Part shown: positions 9,180-17,160 of the stretch, in pieces
Position numbering within the stretch: the first letter of the stretch is position 1
Layout of the letters: each line of letters begins with the position of its first letter
DNA from: Pseudomonadota bacterium
Lineage (GTDB): Bacteria > Pseudomonadota > Gammaproteobacteria > Pseudomonadales > Pseudohongiellaceae
Assembly (NCBI GenBank): GCA_027592275.1
Contig: JAQCKF010000024.1
Span: 1 to 46,919 of the forward strand
Reading direction: 5' to 3'
DNA length: 46,919 bases
Position numbers and translations under genes: made by a program
The notes under the pieces: model-generated
Databases searched by the model: none
Told to the model about the DNA's origin: nothing
Seen by the model: only the letters and a program-made list of their open reading frames with translations

Positions 9180-10343
9180 TTAAATAACTTCTATAACTGA
9201 CCGCACTGACATGCCATTAACCACTGCCTGAATCGGCGAGATACAAATAAACTCACCAGGCAGAATGCCGCCGCTGATCAGCACACGCTCTTCCTCTAAG
9301 CGATAGATCTCAACATCGCGGTAGTACATCTTATTTTCCGCATCAACTACCAACACCTGATTGTTATTGCGGATAACTGATCTCGGTAACGCGATAAGGT
9401 CGTCAACGAGTCTGCCCTCGATATTCGCCTGCACAAACAGACCAATCGGCAGCGGTATCTCGGCGTTCTTCTTAGAAGATGTCCCTGCGTCGGGCTGCTG
9501 CACACGAATAATTGTTTGAACGGTATTGCTGTTCGCATCGATAACCGCTTCTGTCCGCACTAGTTTGCCGGACCAAGTGTATTCATCTCCACCATAGAAC
9601 CCTTTGAGGGTGACATCCGGAGCTAGCTCTCCTGCTAACTCACCACGCATACCCAAAGGCACATCGAGGAACCCTAGTTGACGGATAGCCAGAGGAACAC
9701 GCACTTCAACTTCATCTGCCCCTAATAATACGGCTACGGTCTGTGCACGGTTAACGTACTGACCCAATTCGACATCCCGTGATTGGATAATTGCATCGAA
9801 AGGTGCACGAATATTTGCACGCTCCAGATCGAGTTCCGCCTGCCTAAAGCTTGCCTGAGCATCCGCGAGTTTCGCCGCGTTTACCGCCGCCGTTCGCTTC
9901 GCATCCTGCAATTGCGCATCGCTCGCGAGACGCTTTTCTATTAACTCGTCAAGCCGATTCAATTCATTACTGGCAAAGGTTGCCTCGGCCTGAGCCTGTT
10001 GCATGGCTGCTAGGCTACGCGCCTTGGCAGTCTCATAGTTACTGCTCTCCAAGCGCAACAGTGTCTCGCCTTCGGCTACGAAGCCGCCGGCCTCCATCGC
10101 TGGCGAAATCCATTCTACTGGGCCCTCTACGGGAGCCGAAATGCTCGCAACTCGCGAGGCTTGAACCTTGCCCTGTGATTCCACATTTAGCTGCACAGAT
10201 TCAGCACGAACTTGTGCTACCCGAACACTGACAGGAATAATCTCTGGCGATGCCTCTTCCACCACAGTTGGAGTACGCAGTAAAATTGCCGCGAAGAAAA
10301 TGCAGCCCACCAATATACCAATGGGAGTTAATACCCGCTTCAT
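9180..10343 (-). CDS. RND efflux periplasmic adaptor (membrane fusion protein)
   Basis: A 387-residue adaptor linking an inner-membrane RND pump to an outer-membrane channel. An N-terminal signal anchor (MKRVLTPIGILVGCIFFAAILL) is followed by the barrel-sandwich half-motif VQASRVASISAPVEGPVEWI, an alpha-hairpin rich in Ala/Gln (about residues 105-170), the second lipoyl half RANIRAPFDAIIQSRDVELGQYV and a C-terminal beta domain. An AGGAG ribosome binding site precedes the ATG by 7 nt. It is 51 bp upstream of the permease gene on the same strand, the usual adaptor-pump order. The 159 bp before it, after the FadR-type regulator, show no terminator. Confidence 0.95.
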   Translation of the reverse strand: MKRVLTPIGILVGCIFFAAILLRTPTVVEEASPEIIPVSVRVAQVRAESVQLNVESQGKVQASRVASISAPVEGPVEWISPAMEAGGFVAEGETLLRLESSNYETAKARSLAAMQQAQAEATFASNELNRLDELIEKRLASDAQLQDAKRTAAVNAAKLADAQASFRQAELDLERANIRAPFDAIIQSRDVELGQYVNRAQTVAVLLGADEVEVRVPLAIRQLGFLDVPLGMRGELAGELAPDVTLKGFYGGDEYTWSGKLVRTEAVIDANSNTVQTIIRVQQPDAGTSSKKNAEIPLPIGLFVQANIEGRLVDDLIALPRSVIRNNNQVLVVDAENKMYYRDVEIYRLEEERVLISGGILPGEFICISPIQAVVNGMSVRSVIEVI

Positions 10344-10502
10344 GCGCCAACTCCTATAATTAACATCCGTGCTTCTACTCTTTTATTCATTTGTCTGTTC
10401 ACGTTAATGTATACAACTACTATTAATACGAGAGAACCGATTAATTCTCCTGCTCTGTTTATCTCTAATCCCGCTCGCCTTGGCTCTTTGAGCGACTCCA
10501 GC

Positions 10503-11231
10503 TCAGTTAACCACGCTATTCAATGATTTATCAGCCCTAAATCTGAGCGCTTCGCCAACCGCCTCACGAAACTCTTCAAAATGATCCTGCATGGCTTGGC
10601 CAGCTATCTCGCCATCGCGCTTGTTCAGGCTCACCCTCAGGGTAGTGAGTAGCCGATCTCTCGAGCCTTTTTTCAATTCAGGCCGAATTCCCAGCTTCAT
10701 CATCTGCCCTACAAACTGCGCCTTTAGGTCATTACTAATGAGCCTAACTACTAGGTTGTCTGCGATAGCTGACATAGCTTCCAGCAATTCTCGCCAATGC
10801 GGCTGCATGGCCTCAAAATCATCTGCTTGGCCTGCTAACTCTGCGACTAATTTCTTCAGTTGGATAAGTTGCTCCGGTGACGCTGCGTTGACAGCACTCT
10901 TTGCGGTTAACGCGGCCAATACACTAAACGTGAGCAAAAACTGATCCACAAGCAGCGGATCTGGGTGATCGTTAAGAGCCAACAGCGGACCAAGAACCGC
11001 TAGGCTAGCTGCATTTACGCTCTGTACGCGTGCCCCGCCAGGTTGAGTGCGAATCAAGCCCAGCTGTTCTAACTGCGATAAGGCCTCGCGAACAGCCCCG
11101 CGGCTGGCATCGAATCGTGCTGCAAGATCTCGCTCCGAGGGAAAGCGATCACCGCTTCGATAGCGCTGCCGAAGAATTTCGTCACGCAGGGTCCCAGCGA
11201 TTTCATGGCTAATTGTGTTGCTTGAGGACAT
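10503..11231 (-). CDS. FadR-subfamily GntR transcriptional regulator
   Basis: A 242-residue repressor or activator with an N-terminal winged helix (about 8-70: EILRQRYRSGDRFPSERDLA and FDASRGAVREALSQLEQLGLI, the GntR recognition region) and an all-helical C-terminal effector domain like FadR/FCD. The start is set at the ATG at 11231 (MSSSNTIS), where GntR homology begins. The frame extends upstream to 11498, but that stretch contains two palindromic operators and an unrelated decayed gene, so it is not coding. The neighbouring RND genes lie downstream on the same strand and are the obvious candidate targets. The effector is unknown; the operator resembles the box bound by E. coli FadR, which senses acyl-CoA. 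Confidence 0.88.
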   Translation of the reverse strand: MSSSNTISHEIAGTLRDEILRQRYRSGDRFPSERDLAARFDASRGAVREALSQLEQLGLIRTQPGGARVQSVNAASLAVLGPLLALNDHPDPLLVDQFLLTFSVLAALTAKSAVNAASPEQLIQLKKLVAELAGQADDFEAMQPHWRELLEAMSAIADNLVVRLISNDLKAQFVGQMMKLGIRPELKKGSRDRLLTTLRVSLNKRDGEIAGQAMQDHFEEFREAVGEALRFRADKSLNSVVN

Positions 11232-11279
11232 CGAGAGCCTATTATGACAAGCGTTTGGCGCCTGAATCTGTACATTATT

Positions 11280-11307
11280 TTTGGTAGGACCAAATTGGTC
11301 GGACCAA
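11280..11307 (-). promoter_or_regulatory. Two tandem FadR-type operators
   Basis: Two 13-bp palindromes lie side by side, 11281-11293 and 11295-11307, with centres 14 bp apart. Read on the minus strand they are TTGGTCCGACCAA and TTGGTCCTACCAA. Both fit the FadR-subfamily pattern TNGTNNNACNA, and the first shares the TGGTCCGACCA core with the known E. coli FadR box. They sit about 50-76 bp before the start codon of the GntR gene, the right place for autoregulation and control of the downstream RND genes. Binding is inferred, not shown. Confidence 0.7.
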
Positions 11308-11313
11308 ATATAA

Positions 11314-11640
11314 GCCCAAAATCCTATAGTGCAAGCCGCTGGCGACGAACCGAGCGATATTTTTGCTGACCAGAGGAATTCTGGGCTACAAGTACGTCGA
11401 CTCATAGAACTTTGCAATGAAATAGGCGAGGCGATTTGTGGCTCAGTTCGATGCGCTGCAGGACATGATTTGAACCGAGGCTTCCATATCCAGTTCACAG
11501 CTTAAGATGCACAGTGTGACCTCACCGATATTGCGGCACCCGCTTTCTCGCAGATACTGCTCGGGACTCTCGCTTTCTGGCTCACTAAAGAGATGCAGAA
11601 ACCCGCATCACTTGCGGCCGAAGCGGTTGTTCACCCGTAG
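11314..11640 (+). pseudogene. Decayed reading frame, possibly the C-terminus of a TetR-like regulator
   Basis: One plus-strand frame runs from a stop at 11311 to a stop at 11638 and is broken only by a single TAA at 11503-11505. The part before it includes SGLQVRRLIELCNEIGEAI; the part after it includes APAFSQILLGTLAFWLTKE and SLAAEAVVHP. The second half resembles the last helices of TetR-family effector domains (a hydrophobic dimer helix, then a short helix ending in EAVV). No helix-turn-helix precedes it, because the upstream bases are the GntR leader. I read it as a 5'-truncated regulator remnant with a nonsense mutation. The TetR assignment is tentative. Confidence 0.4.
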
Positions 11641-11788
11641 CAAATCTGCTTAAATCCTACCCTCTTTCGCCCAATGGACCTCAATTGTCCCGTAAAACCA
11701 ATATCAATAAATTCGGGCAGGGTTATAATCTGACCCACATAGCGAACAGCCCCCTTTCACGCGCACGCAGATAAAAGAAAATTATTAT

Positions 11789-13786
11789 ATGGAACCGATA
11801 AAACAGTATTTGATCGACAACTTTGAAGGGGTATTTGTCCTCGTCATCCTGACATTCGTGAGCGCCATCGTGTGGTTTGTAGAGTCGAAGCTGTCTTTCC
11901 TGAATTTCTTCTATCTTCCGGTCTTGTTAGGGTCCTACTACTTGGGCATTCGCTCAGGTGTGCTAGGCGCATTTTTATGTTTTCTTATTATCGGCATATT
12001 CGCCGGCATCTACCCCGACCGCTTCACTGCCCCTATGGACAATTATGGCCTTGCGGCTTCAGTGCTGACTTGGGCTGGTTTCTTAATCCTGACCGCCGTC
12101 ATCGTAGGTTTCACCCACCGCGAGTTACAGGAAAAGATGACCGAGGCACTGCGATCGAAAGCCGAGGCCAGTGGTAATGCTGAGCTTCTTGAGCAGACCA
12201 TGACCACCATTCGAGAGTTCGAATCCGAGCTAGACTATAAAGTAGAGGAAAGAACCCGCGTACTCGAAGAGAAGACGAAATCCATTAGGGCCCATAAGGA
12301 GAAGGTAGAGGAAACTCTCTATTCAACCATGGACCCAGCTGTTGTTAAGCTGATGTTCGAGGGTCGCATCCGCACAGAGAACCGCCGCATCAGCGTAATG
12401 TTCTCAGACCTTAAGGGCTTCACCAAGTATTCTGAAGACCATTCTGCAGAGGTCGTGATTACCGAGTTGAACAAGTATCTAGGTGACATGGAAACTATCC
12501 TGCTCAACTACAACGCCCATATCGACAAGTATATGGGTGATGGCATCATGTCCGAATTTGGCGCGCCCATTCGTTATGAGAAACACCCTCTTCTCGCCGT
12601 GGCCTGTGCTTGGAAGATGCAGGAAAAAATGCAGCAAGCCAAACATCCTTTCAAGCTAAGAGTCGGCATAGCAACTGGTGTTGCCACTACCGGCATCATC
12701 GGTGCGAAGTGTCAATCATTTACGGCATTCGGCGACACCGTCAATCTAGCCTCACGCATCGAAGGCATGTGCGAGCCGGGTCATGTCACCGTCGACGAAG
12801 CAACGTTTAATGAATGTAAAGATATATTCGATTTCAGGCCCGTCTCTGGTCTTGCGTCCTATACACAATCGGGCAACCCCGCTCTAGTCGACGAGATCAC
12901 AGCCCTGATCAAAGCGGTAGACGCTAGTGCAGAGGATGTCTCAATGCGCATCGAGCCGGCCCGCCTCTTGAAGGAAGCGAACGATCCAGAGCAGGCGCAT
13001 CTGCACTTAAAGTTCGCCATGGGACTCGAGCCCGGCAATAAAGACGTGAAAGTTGCCTATGCGGAGAACTCTGTATTAATGGAACAGCAACGGGACCTCA
13101 CAGTTCGCGGTCGCCGCAGCACAGTCCATCTCTACGAAGTTGTCGCATTCAAGAACCCTCTTGCTAGAGCGCTACAACTTCCTTCACACCTGCTAGAAGA
13201 TTTACAAGAGAAGCTGGACAAACTCGTTACCTATCCGGAAGATTTCATCTTACCGGTTGAATGTATCGATGGCTCCGTTGGCTTCGCTAGACTTACAGGT
13301 ATTACAGCATTTCTGATCGCAGATCGAATGAACCTTGTCGATCAAGAGAAGCACGATATCCTCGAAGCCGGCTATCTAGCAGAAATCGGTAAGACCATCG
13401 TGCCAGAGAATATTTTGAATCGTAATGGCGGGCTAACCGAGGATGACTTCACACATATCCATATGCACCCTAGAGAGGGTGTGCGCAAGCTGCGCAATGC
13501 CGGCTACGAAAACGAGAGGATGCTGGAACTAATCGAGTGTCACCATGAGAACTACGATGGCTCTGGCTACCCCGCAGGCATCCAAGGCGAAAATATACCA
13601 ATCGGCGCACGCATACTGGCAGTGGCTGAGGCCTATATCAGCCTAACCACGAACCGACCTTACCGAGATCCGTGGGACGGCAAAGCGGCACTGACTGAGA
13701 TCGGCAAGTACGTTCGCACAGGCAAGTTCGACCCTATGGTAGTAGACACATTGTCTGAAATCGTTGGCGAGCTCGAGAAAAAATAG
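11789..13786 (+). CDS. Membrane class III adenylyl cyclase with degenerate HD-GYP domain
   Basis: A 665-residue signalling protein. Three or four membrane helices (about 12-108) are followed by a coiled coil (about 110-180) and a class III cyclase domain (about 195-345). The cyclase residues are complete: metal Asp207 (FSDLKGFT) and Asp251 (KYMGDG), purine-specifying Lys247 and Asp316 (FTAFGDT), and transition-state Asn319 and Arg323 (VNLASR). Lys plus Asp predicts ATP as substrate. From about 445 comes an HD-GYP-like region (515-655) that keeps His560, HHE (585-587) and GSGYP, but the HD pair is replaced by Ala531-Glu532 (GYLAEIGK where LHDIGK is usual). Cyclic-di-GMP hydrolysis is therefore doubtful and the domain may only sense. 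TATAAT at 11724-11729 may be its -10 box. A rhodanese lipoprotein follows after 31 bp. Confidence 0.9.
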   Translation: MEPIKQYLIDNFEGVFVLVILTFVSAIVWFVESKLSFLNFFYLPVLLGSYYLGIRSGVLGAFLCFLIIGIFAGIYPDRFTAPMDNYGLAASVLTWAGFLILTAVIVGFTHRELQEKMTEALRSKAEASGNAELLEQTMTTIREFESELDYKVEERTRVLEEKTKSIRAHKEKVEETLYSTMDPAVVKLMFEGRIRTENRRISVMFSDLKGFTKYSEDHSAEVVITELNKYLGDMETILLNYNAHIDKYMGDGIMSEFGAPIRYEKHPLLAVACAWKMQEKMQQAKHPFKLRVGIATGVATTGIIGAKCQSFTAFGDTVNLASRIEGMCEPGHVTVDEATFNECKDIFDFRPVSGLASYTQSGNPALVDEITALIKAVDASAEDVSMRIEPARLLKEANDPEQAHLHLKFAMGLEPGNKDVKVAYAENSVLMEQQRDLTVRGRRSTVHLYEVVAFKNPLARALQLPSHLLEDLQEKLDKLVTYPEDFILPVECIDGSVGFARLTGITAFLIADRMNLVDQEKHDILEAGYLAEIGKTIVPENILNRNGGLTEDDFTHIHMHPREGVRKLRNAGYENERMLELIECHHENYDGSGYPAGIQGENIPIGARILAVAEAYISLTTNRPYRDPWDGKAALTEIGKYVRTGKFDPMVVDTLSEIVGELEKK

Positions 13787-13817
13787 CCCAAAACATTCTA
13801 ATTGAGGAATTACAATA

Positions 13818-14147
13818 ATGAGAAACACTAACCGAATTATAACAATCGCCTTTCTGGCAATTATGCTTTCAGCCTGCAGCCTATTCGCACCCCAAACTGT
13901 TTGGATCGACGTGCGCTCGCTCGATGAATACAACGAAGACCATATCTCGAATACGGAACACATTCCTCACACTGAGATCGCCCTACAGATAAGCGATCTT
14001 GATTTGGACAAATCTACACCGATCAAGCTGTTCTGCCGTAGTGGCGTGAGAGCAGGCCTCGCTCTAACAGCACTGCAAGACCTAGGCTACACGAACGTAG
14101 AAAATGTCGGCGGCATTGCAGATGCCAGGGTAGTTTTAAGCCAGTAA
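13818..14147 (+). CDS. Rhodanese-domain lipoprotein (PspE-like)
   Basis: A 109-residue protein with a lipoprotein signal (lipobox LSAC, Cys about residue 20), so it is anchored in the envelope. The single rhodanese domain carries WIDVRSLDEYNEDHI and the active-site loop FCRSGVRAG with the sulfur-carrying cysteine. Single-domain exported rhodaneses such as PspE transfer sulfane sulfur, with thiosulfate as a model donor. An AGGAA ribosome binding site precedes the ATG. It starts 31 bp after the cyclase gene and ends before a strong terminator, so the two likely form a bicistronic unit. Confidence 0.9.
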   Translation: MRNTNRIITIAFLAIMLSACSLFAPQTVWIDVRSLDEYNEDHISNTEHIPHTEIALQISDLDLDKSTPIKLFCRSGVRAGLALTALQDLGYTNVENVGGIADARVVLSQ

Positions 14148-14176
14148 CAGTGCAACCTTCAGCGCGCTAGGTACGC

Positions 14177-14216
14177 AAAAGGTCGTTGGGAATAATAAAT
14201 CCCTCCGGCCTTTTTT
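14177..14216 (+). terminator. Rho-independent terminator after the cyclase-rhodanese unit
   Basis: AAAAGGTCG pairs with CGGCCTTTT (one G-T wobble), an inner GGGA pairs with TCCC around an AT-rich loop, and the right arm runs into six T residues. It begins 30 bp after the rhodanese stop codon. The A-run on the left arm would also let it work in the opposite direction. Confidence 0.85.
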
Positions 14217-14272
14217 ATTGCCTGGCTGACCCTATCTAGTCACGAATTAACACTAAGAGATCAGCATTTAAT

Positions 14273-14288
14273 AGGTCTTTCCAGACCT
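14273..14288. promoter_or_regulatory. Short perfect inverted repeat upstream of the exported methyltransferase
   Basis: AGGTCT and AGACCT form a perfect 6-bp inverted repeat separated by TTCC, about 105 bp before the methyltransferase start. It has no T-tract, so it is not a terminator. It could be a regulator site or a chance palindrome. Confidence 0.2.
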
Positions 14289-14392
14289 GATGGGTATTTT
14301 GCTACTGCCCAGTTTGCGTGTAGTTTCGCGCCAGACATGGTAAACTCTAAAAAAACCACACAATAGACGCCGCCATGCGGCAGGAGCAATTC

Positions 14393-15151
14393 ATGTATCT
14401 TTCTAAAAAACTAGCTATAACTATGCTTGCTGGCTGTACGCTCGCACTAGCAGGAGGCATCGCCAATGCTGCTGATGCCAATGTTGCTGCCGCACTATCG
14501 CATTCCGATCGCCCCAGCGGCGACGCAGACGCAGACGAGAGGCGCATGCCGGATCAGGTGCTGGCTTTCGCAGGGCTTGAAACTGGAATGGATGTTCTCG
14601 AGCTCGAGGCCGGGGGTGGTTATTACACAGAGATCTTGAGCCGCTCAGTAGGCTCCAATGGTAGTGTCATCCTGCAACACCCACAGGGCCTAATGAGCTT
14701 CGTCGGTGATGGCATCGATCTACGCACTGCTAACAATCGCCTGTCGAATGTCACGGTTACCATCACTCAGTTCGATGACTTGGATGCCGCCGACAACTCA
14801 ATCGACATGGTTACTTGGATACAAGGACCGCACGAACTTGGCTTCGCACCGGACGGAAATAGTCTCGGCGATGCAGCCGGTGCCTTTCGAGAAATAGCTA
14901 GAGTTTTAAAGCCAGGCGGCGTGCTCGTTGCATCTGATCATCAGGCGCCTGCCGGAACGGGCCTCGAAGCCGGTGGCACGTTGCACCGCATTGCGCAGAG
15001 CTGGGTTACTGAGATGGCCGAAGCGGCAGGACTGAGCGTCTCTTCCACATCGAACCTATTGGAGAACTCAGACGATCCTCTAACTGATGGCGTCTTCGCA
15101 CCTGCTATCCGCGGCAATACTAGCCAGTTTTTAGTGCTGTATAGAAAATAG
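14393..15151 (+). CDS. Exported class I SAM-dependent methyltransferase-like protein
   Basis: The start is the ATG at 14393, preceded by AGGAG at a 6-nt spacing; the upstream in-frame ATG at 14375 lacks such a site. The 252-residue product begins with a clear signal peptide (MYLSKKLAITMLAGCTLALAGGIANA). The body has the SAM-binding motif I region VLELEAGGGYYTEILSRSVG, an acidic motif near FDDLDAADNSIDMVTW and the post-motif REIARVLKPGGVLVASDH. Such exported methyltransferase-fold proteins are frequent in proteobacteria, but their substrate is unknown, and SAM is not normally periplasmic. It is convergent with the dioxygenase gene, whose stop lies 2 bp away. Confidence 0.85.
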   Translation: MYLSKKLAITMLAGCTLALAGGIANAADANVAAALSHSDRPSGDADADERRMPDQVLAFAGLETGMDVLELEAGGGYYTEILSRSVGSNGSVILQHPQGLMSFVGDGIDLRTANNRLSNVTVTITQFDDLDAADNSIDMVTWIQGPHELGFAPDGNSLGDAAGAFREIARVLKPGGVLVASDHQAPAGTGLEAGGTLHRIAQSWVTEMAEAAGLSVSSTSNLLENSDDPLTDGVFAPAIRGNTSQFLVLYRK

Positions 15152-15152
15152 A

Positions 15153-16133
15153 CTAGTCGGCAATCAATGATGCCAACACGCGTCGCTGGCCCTCGAAGGG
15201 TCGGCGGCCGTGCATCACTAAGAAGTTATCTACTAACACCACGTCACCTGACTGCCAGGGCATATCGAAGCTCAGTTCGTCACCAATCTGTATCGCCTTC
15301 GCCATCGCCTCTTCGTCAATCGCGGAATCATCACCGAAGCGAATCGACTTCTCTGCGACATTGCGCGTGTCTTTCCATCCACGAAATGCTGCTATGAGCT
15401 GGTTAAAAAAAACCTGACGACCATTGTCAGTCTTTCTCACTGCTGGCAATACGGCGGTGGTCACACGCAGACTATCTTGCTCTAGCCATTCCCACTGATA
15501 GCCCAATTTCCGCAGCTTATCCTCAGCGGCAGATTTATCGTCTGTGCTGAGCGTGCTGCGCCAGCTTCGACCCTGACCCGACTCAAGATCATCGATGTTA
15601 GGCATCACATTAGAGTAGCGCACGCCTTTCTCCGCGCAAGCTGCCACGAATTCTGGAGCCTGCTTTTCCAATTCTTGCAATAGCACGTCAGAACGACACA
15701 ACGGCGTCGCACCACCGCTGTGAGCTGCCTGTTCACAATAAAAAAACAATTTCGAGGGGTAGATCGGCGTCTGCGCCATCTCATGATGTAGGAAAATCGA
15801 AACAGATGCTGGTGCCTCGTTCGCTGTGAAGACTCTTTCGGTACGATTGCGACGCACTGCATTGGAGAGTGACTCGGCATAGGTAAAATTCTTGAGACCG
15901 AAGCTGCGTATCACACTATCAAAATCACTATCTGATTTGACCGGCAGTCCTCGAAAGAGGATCGCTCCATGTCGAGACAGTTGTTCTAATAATCGCTCCT
16001 TGTTCTCGCCTATCCACTCATGAACCTGTGTAAGCGAAGAGGAAGAATCTTCAGCAGCATAGACCAGAGGAAACACGTCTTCGTGATGCTGCTGCTGATC
16101 CAGCGCTATTTCTTGTAGTGAGAGTGATGTCAT
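15153..16133 (-). CDS. TauD/TfdA-family (clavaminate synthase-like) Fe(II)/2-oxoglutarate dioxygenase
   Basis: A 326-residue non-heme iron oxygenase. The metal triad is visible as His116-x-Glu118 (FLHHEMAQTP) and distal His308 (VDNFLVMHGRRPF); Arg317 or Arg318 in RRVLASL would bind 2-oxoglutarate. Glu in place of the usual Asp of HxD is also found in clavaminate synthase-type members. HGAILFRGLP and GGATPLCRSDVL are family landmarks. It is the last gene of a minus-strand run with the aldo/keto reductase (6 bp upstream), Gfo/Idh oxidoreductase and SSS symporter, so it probably oxidises an intermediate of the imported compound. The substrate is unknown. Confidence 0.9.
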   Translation of the reverse strand: MTSLSLQEIALDQQQHHEDVFPLVYAAEDSSSSLTQVHEWIGENKERLLEQLSRHGAILFRGLPVKSDSDFDSVIRSFGLKNFTYAESLSNAVRRNRTERVFTANEAPASVSIFLHHEMAQTPIYPSKLFFYCEQAAHSGGATPLCRSDVLLQELEKQAPEFVAACAEKGVRYSNVMPNIDDLESGQGRSWRSTLSTDDKSAAEDKLRKLGYQWEWLEQDSLRVTTAVLPAVRKTDNGRQVFFNQLIAAFRGWKDTRNVAEKSIRFGDDSAIDEEAMAKAIQIGDELSFDMPWQSGDVVLVDNFLVMHGRRPFEGQRRVLASLIAD

Positions 16134-16139
16134 TGCAGA

Positions 16140-17117
16140 TTAATCGTAGATTGGATAGAAGGTATTGAACGCAGAATCACAGAACACACCTGGATCGTTG
16201 AAGCGTCGGTTTTGATTCAGTTCAGAGATTGCAGCCATCTCGTCCCCGTTCAGCTCGAAATCAAACAGAGCGAGATTCTCCTTAAGGCGACCCGGGTTCA
16301 CAGTCTTAGGAATCACCGCCGTGTTGCGCTGCACGCCCCAACGCAAAATAATTTGCGCCGGGCTTCGATTCAGTCGCTGTGCAGCTGCAATCACCACACC
16401 TTGCTCTAGGACCGATTCACTTTCCGACGCCATGTCTAATGACACATAGGACAATGCGCCTAACGGTGAGAAAGCCGTTACTGCAATATCATAGTTCGCG
16501 GCAGCACGAATCAAACTTTCCTGAGTTAGATAGGGATGCGACTCAATCTGCAACATAGCCGGCTTAATGTCGGCATAGGCCATCAGGTCATGCAGCAGCG
16601 CACTATTGTAGTTGCAGATACCAATGTTCTTTACCAATCCCTTTCTCTGCAAGGCTTCCATCGCCTTCCAAGTCTCACTCAAGGGCACGGGATCGATCTG
16701 CATCGAAGGCTGATCGGCAGACGGATCGAGCAACCATTCTGGCGGATAGCGCGTCTCGAAGTCCACATACTGCAAAGAGATGGGAAAGTGAATCAGGTAG
16801 AGGTCTAGATAGTCTACGCCAAGGTCTTGCAGGGTTTTCTGACAGGCAGCCTCAACGTGCTCAGCTCGATGATAGGTATTCCATAGCTTAGATGTAATCC
16901 AGAGGTCTTCGCGCGAGCACAGGCCTGCTGTGAGGCCCTTCTCTATGCCCTTGCCCACCTCTACCTCGTTACCATAGTCCGCCGCGCTATCCAGATGCCG
17001 ATAGCCGATCTCGATGGCGTCGCACACCACGTCAGCAGTTGCTTCTTTGTCTATCTTCCAAAGCCCGAGGCCTACCGCCGGCATTGCACTGCCAGCCACT
17101 TCAATTGTCGATGTCAT
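16140..17117 (-). CDS. Aldo/keto reductase
   Basis: A 325-residue NADPH-type oxidoreductase with a TIM-barrel fold. The catalytic tetrad is complete: Asp43 and Tyr48 (HLDSAADYGNE), Lys77 (ITSKLWN) and His110 (YLIHFPI). The cofactor end shows AVIPKTVNPGRLKENL. The length is normal. It lies between the Gfo/Idh gene (43 bp upstream) and the dioxygenase gene (6 bp downstream), all on the minus strand. With an SSS symporter at the head of the run, it likely reduces or oxidises a sugar-like or polyol carbonyl in the same pathway. The exact substrate is not readable. Confidence 0.92.
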   Translation of the reverse strand: MTSTIEVAGSAMPAVGLGLWKIDKEATADVVCDAIEIGYRHLDSAADYGNEVEVGKGIEKGLTAGLCSREDLWITSKLWNTYHRAEHVEAACQKTLQDLGVDYLDLYLIHFPISLQYVDFETRYPPEWLLDPSADQPSMQIDPVPLSETWKAMEALQRKGLVKNIGICNYNSALLHDLMAYADIKPAMLQIESHPYLTQESLIRAAANYDIAVTAFSPLGALSYVSLDMASESESVLEQGVVIAAAQRLNRSPAQIILRWGVQRNTAVIPKTVNPGRLKENLALFDFELNGDEMAAISELNQNRRFNDPGVFCDSAFNTFYPIYD

Positions 17118-17160
17118 TCTCTATCCAGATAAAATTCAAGTTGGTGTTGAGTGATAGCTA

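Noticed and set aside
11232..11498. 89-codon upstream extension of the GntR regulator frame
   Set aside because: It holds the two operators and runs antisense to the decayed plus-strand frame; GntR homology starts only at the ATG at 11231.
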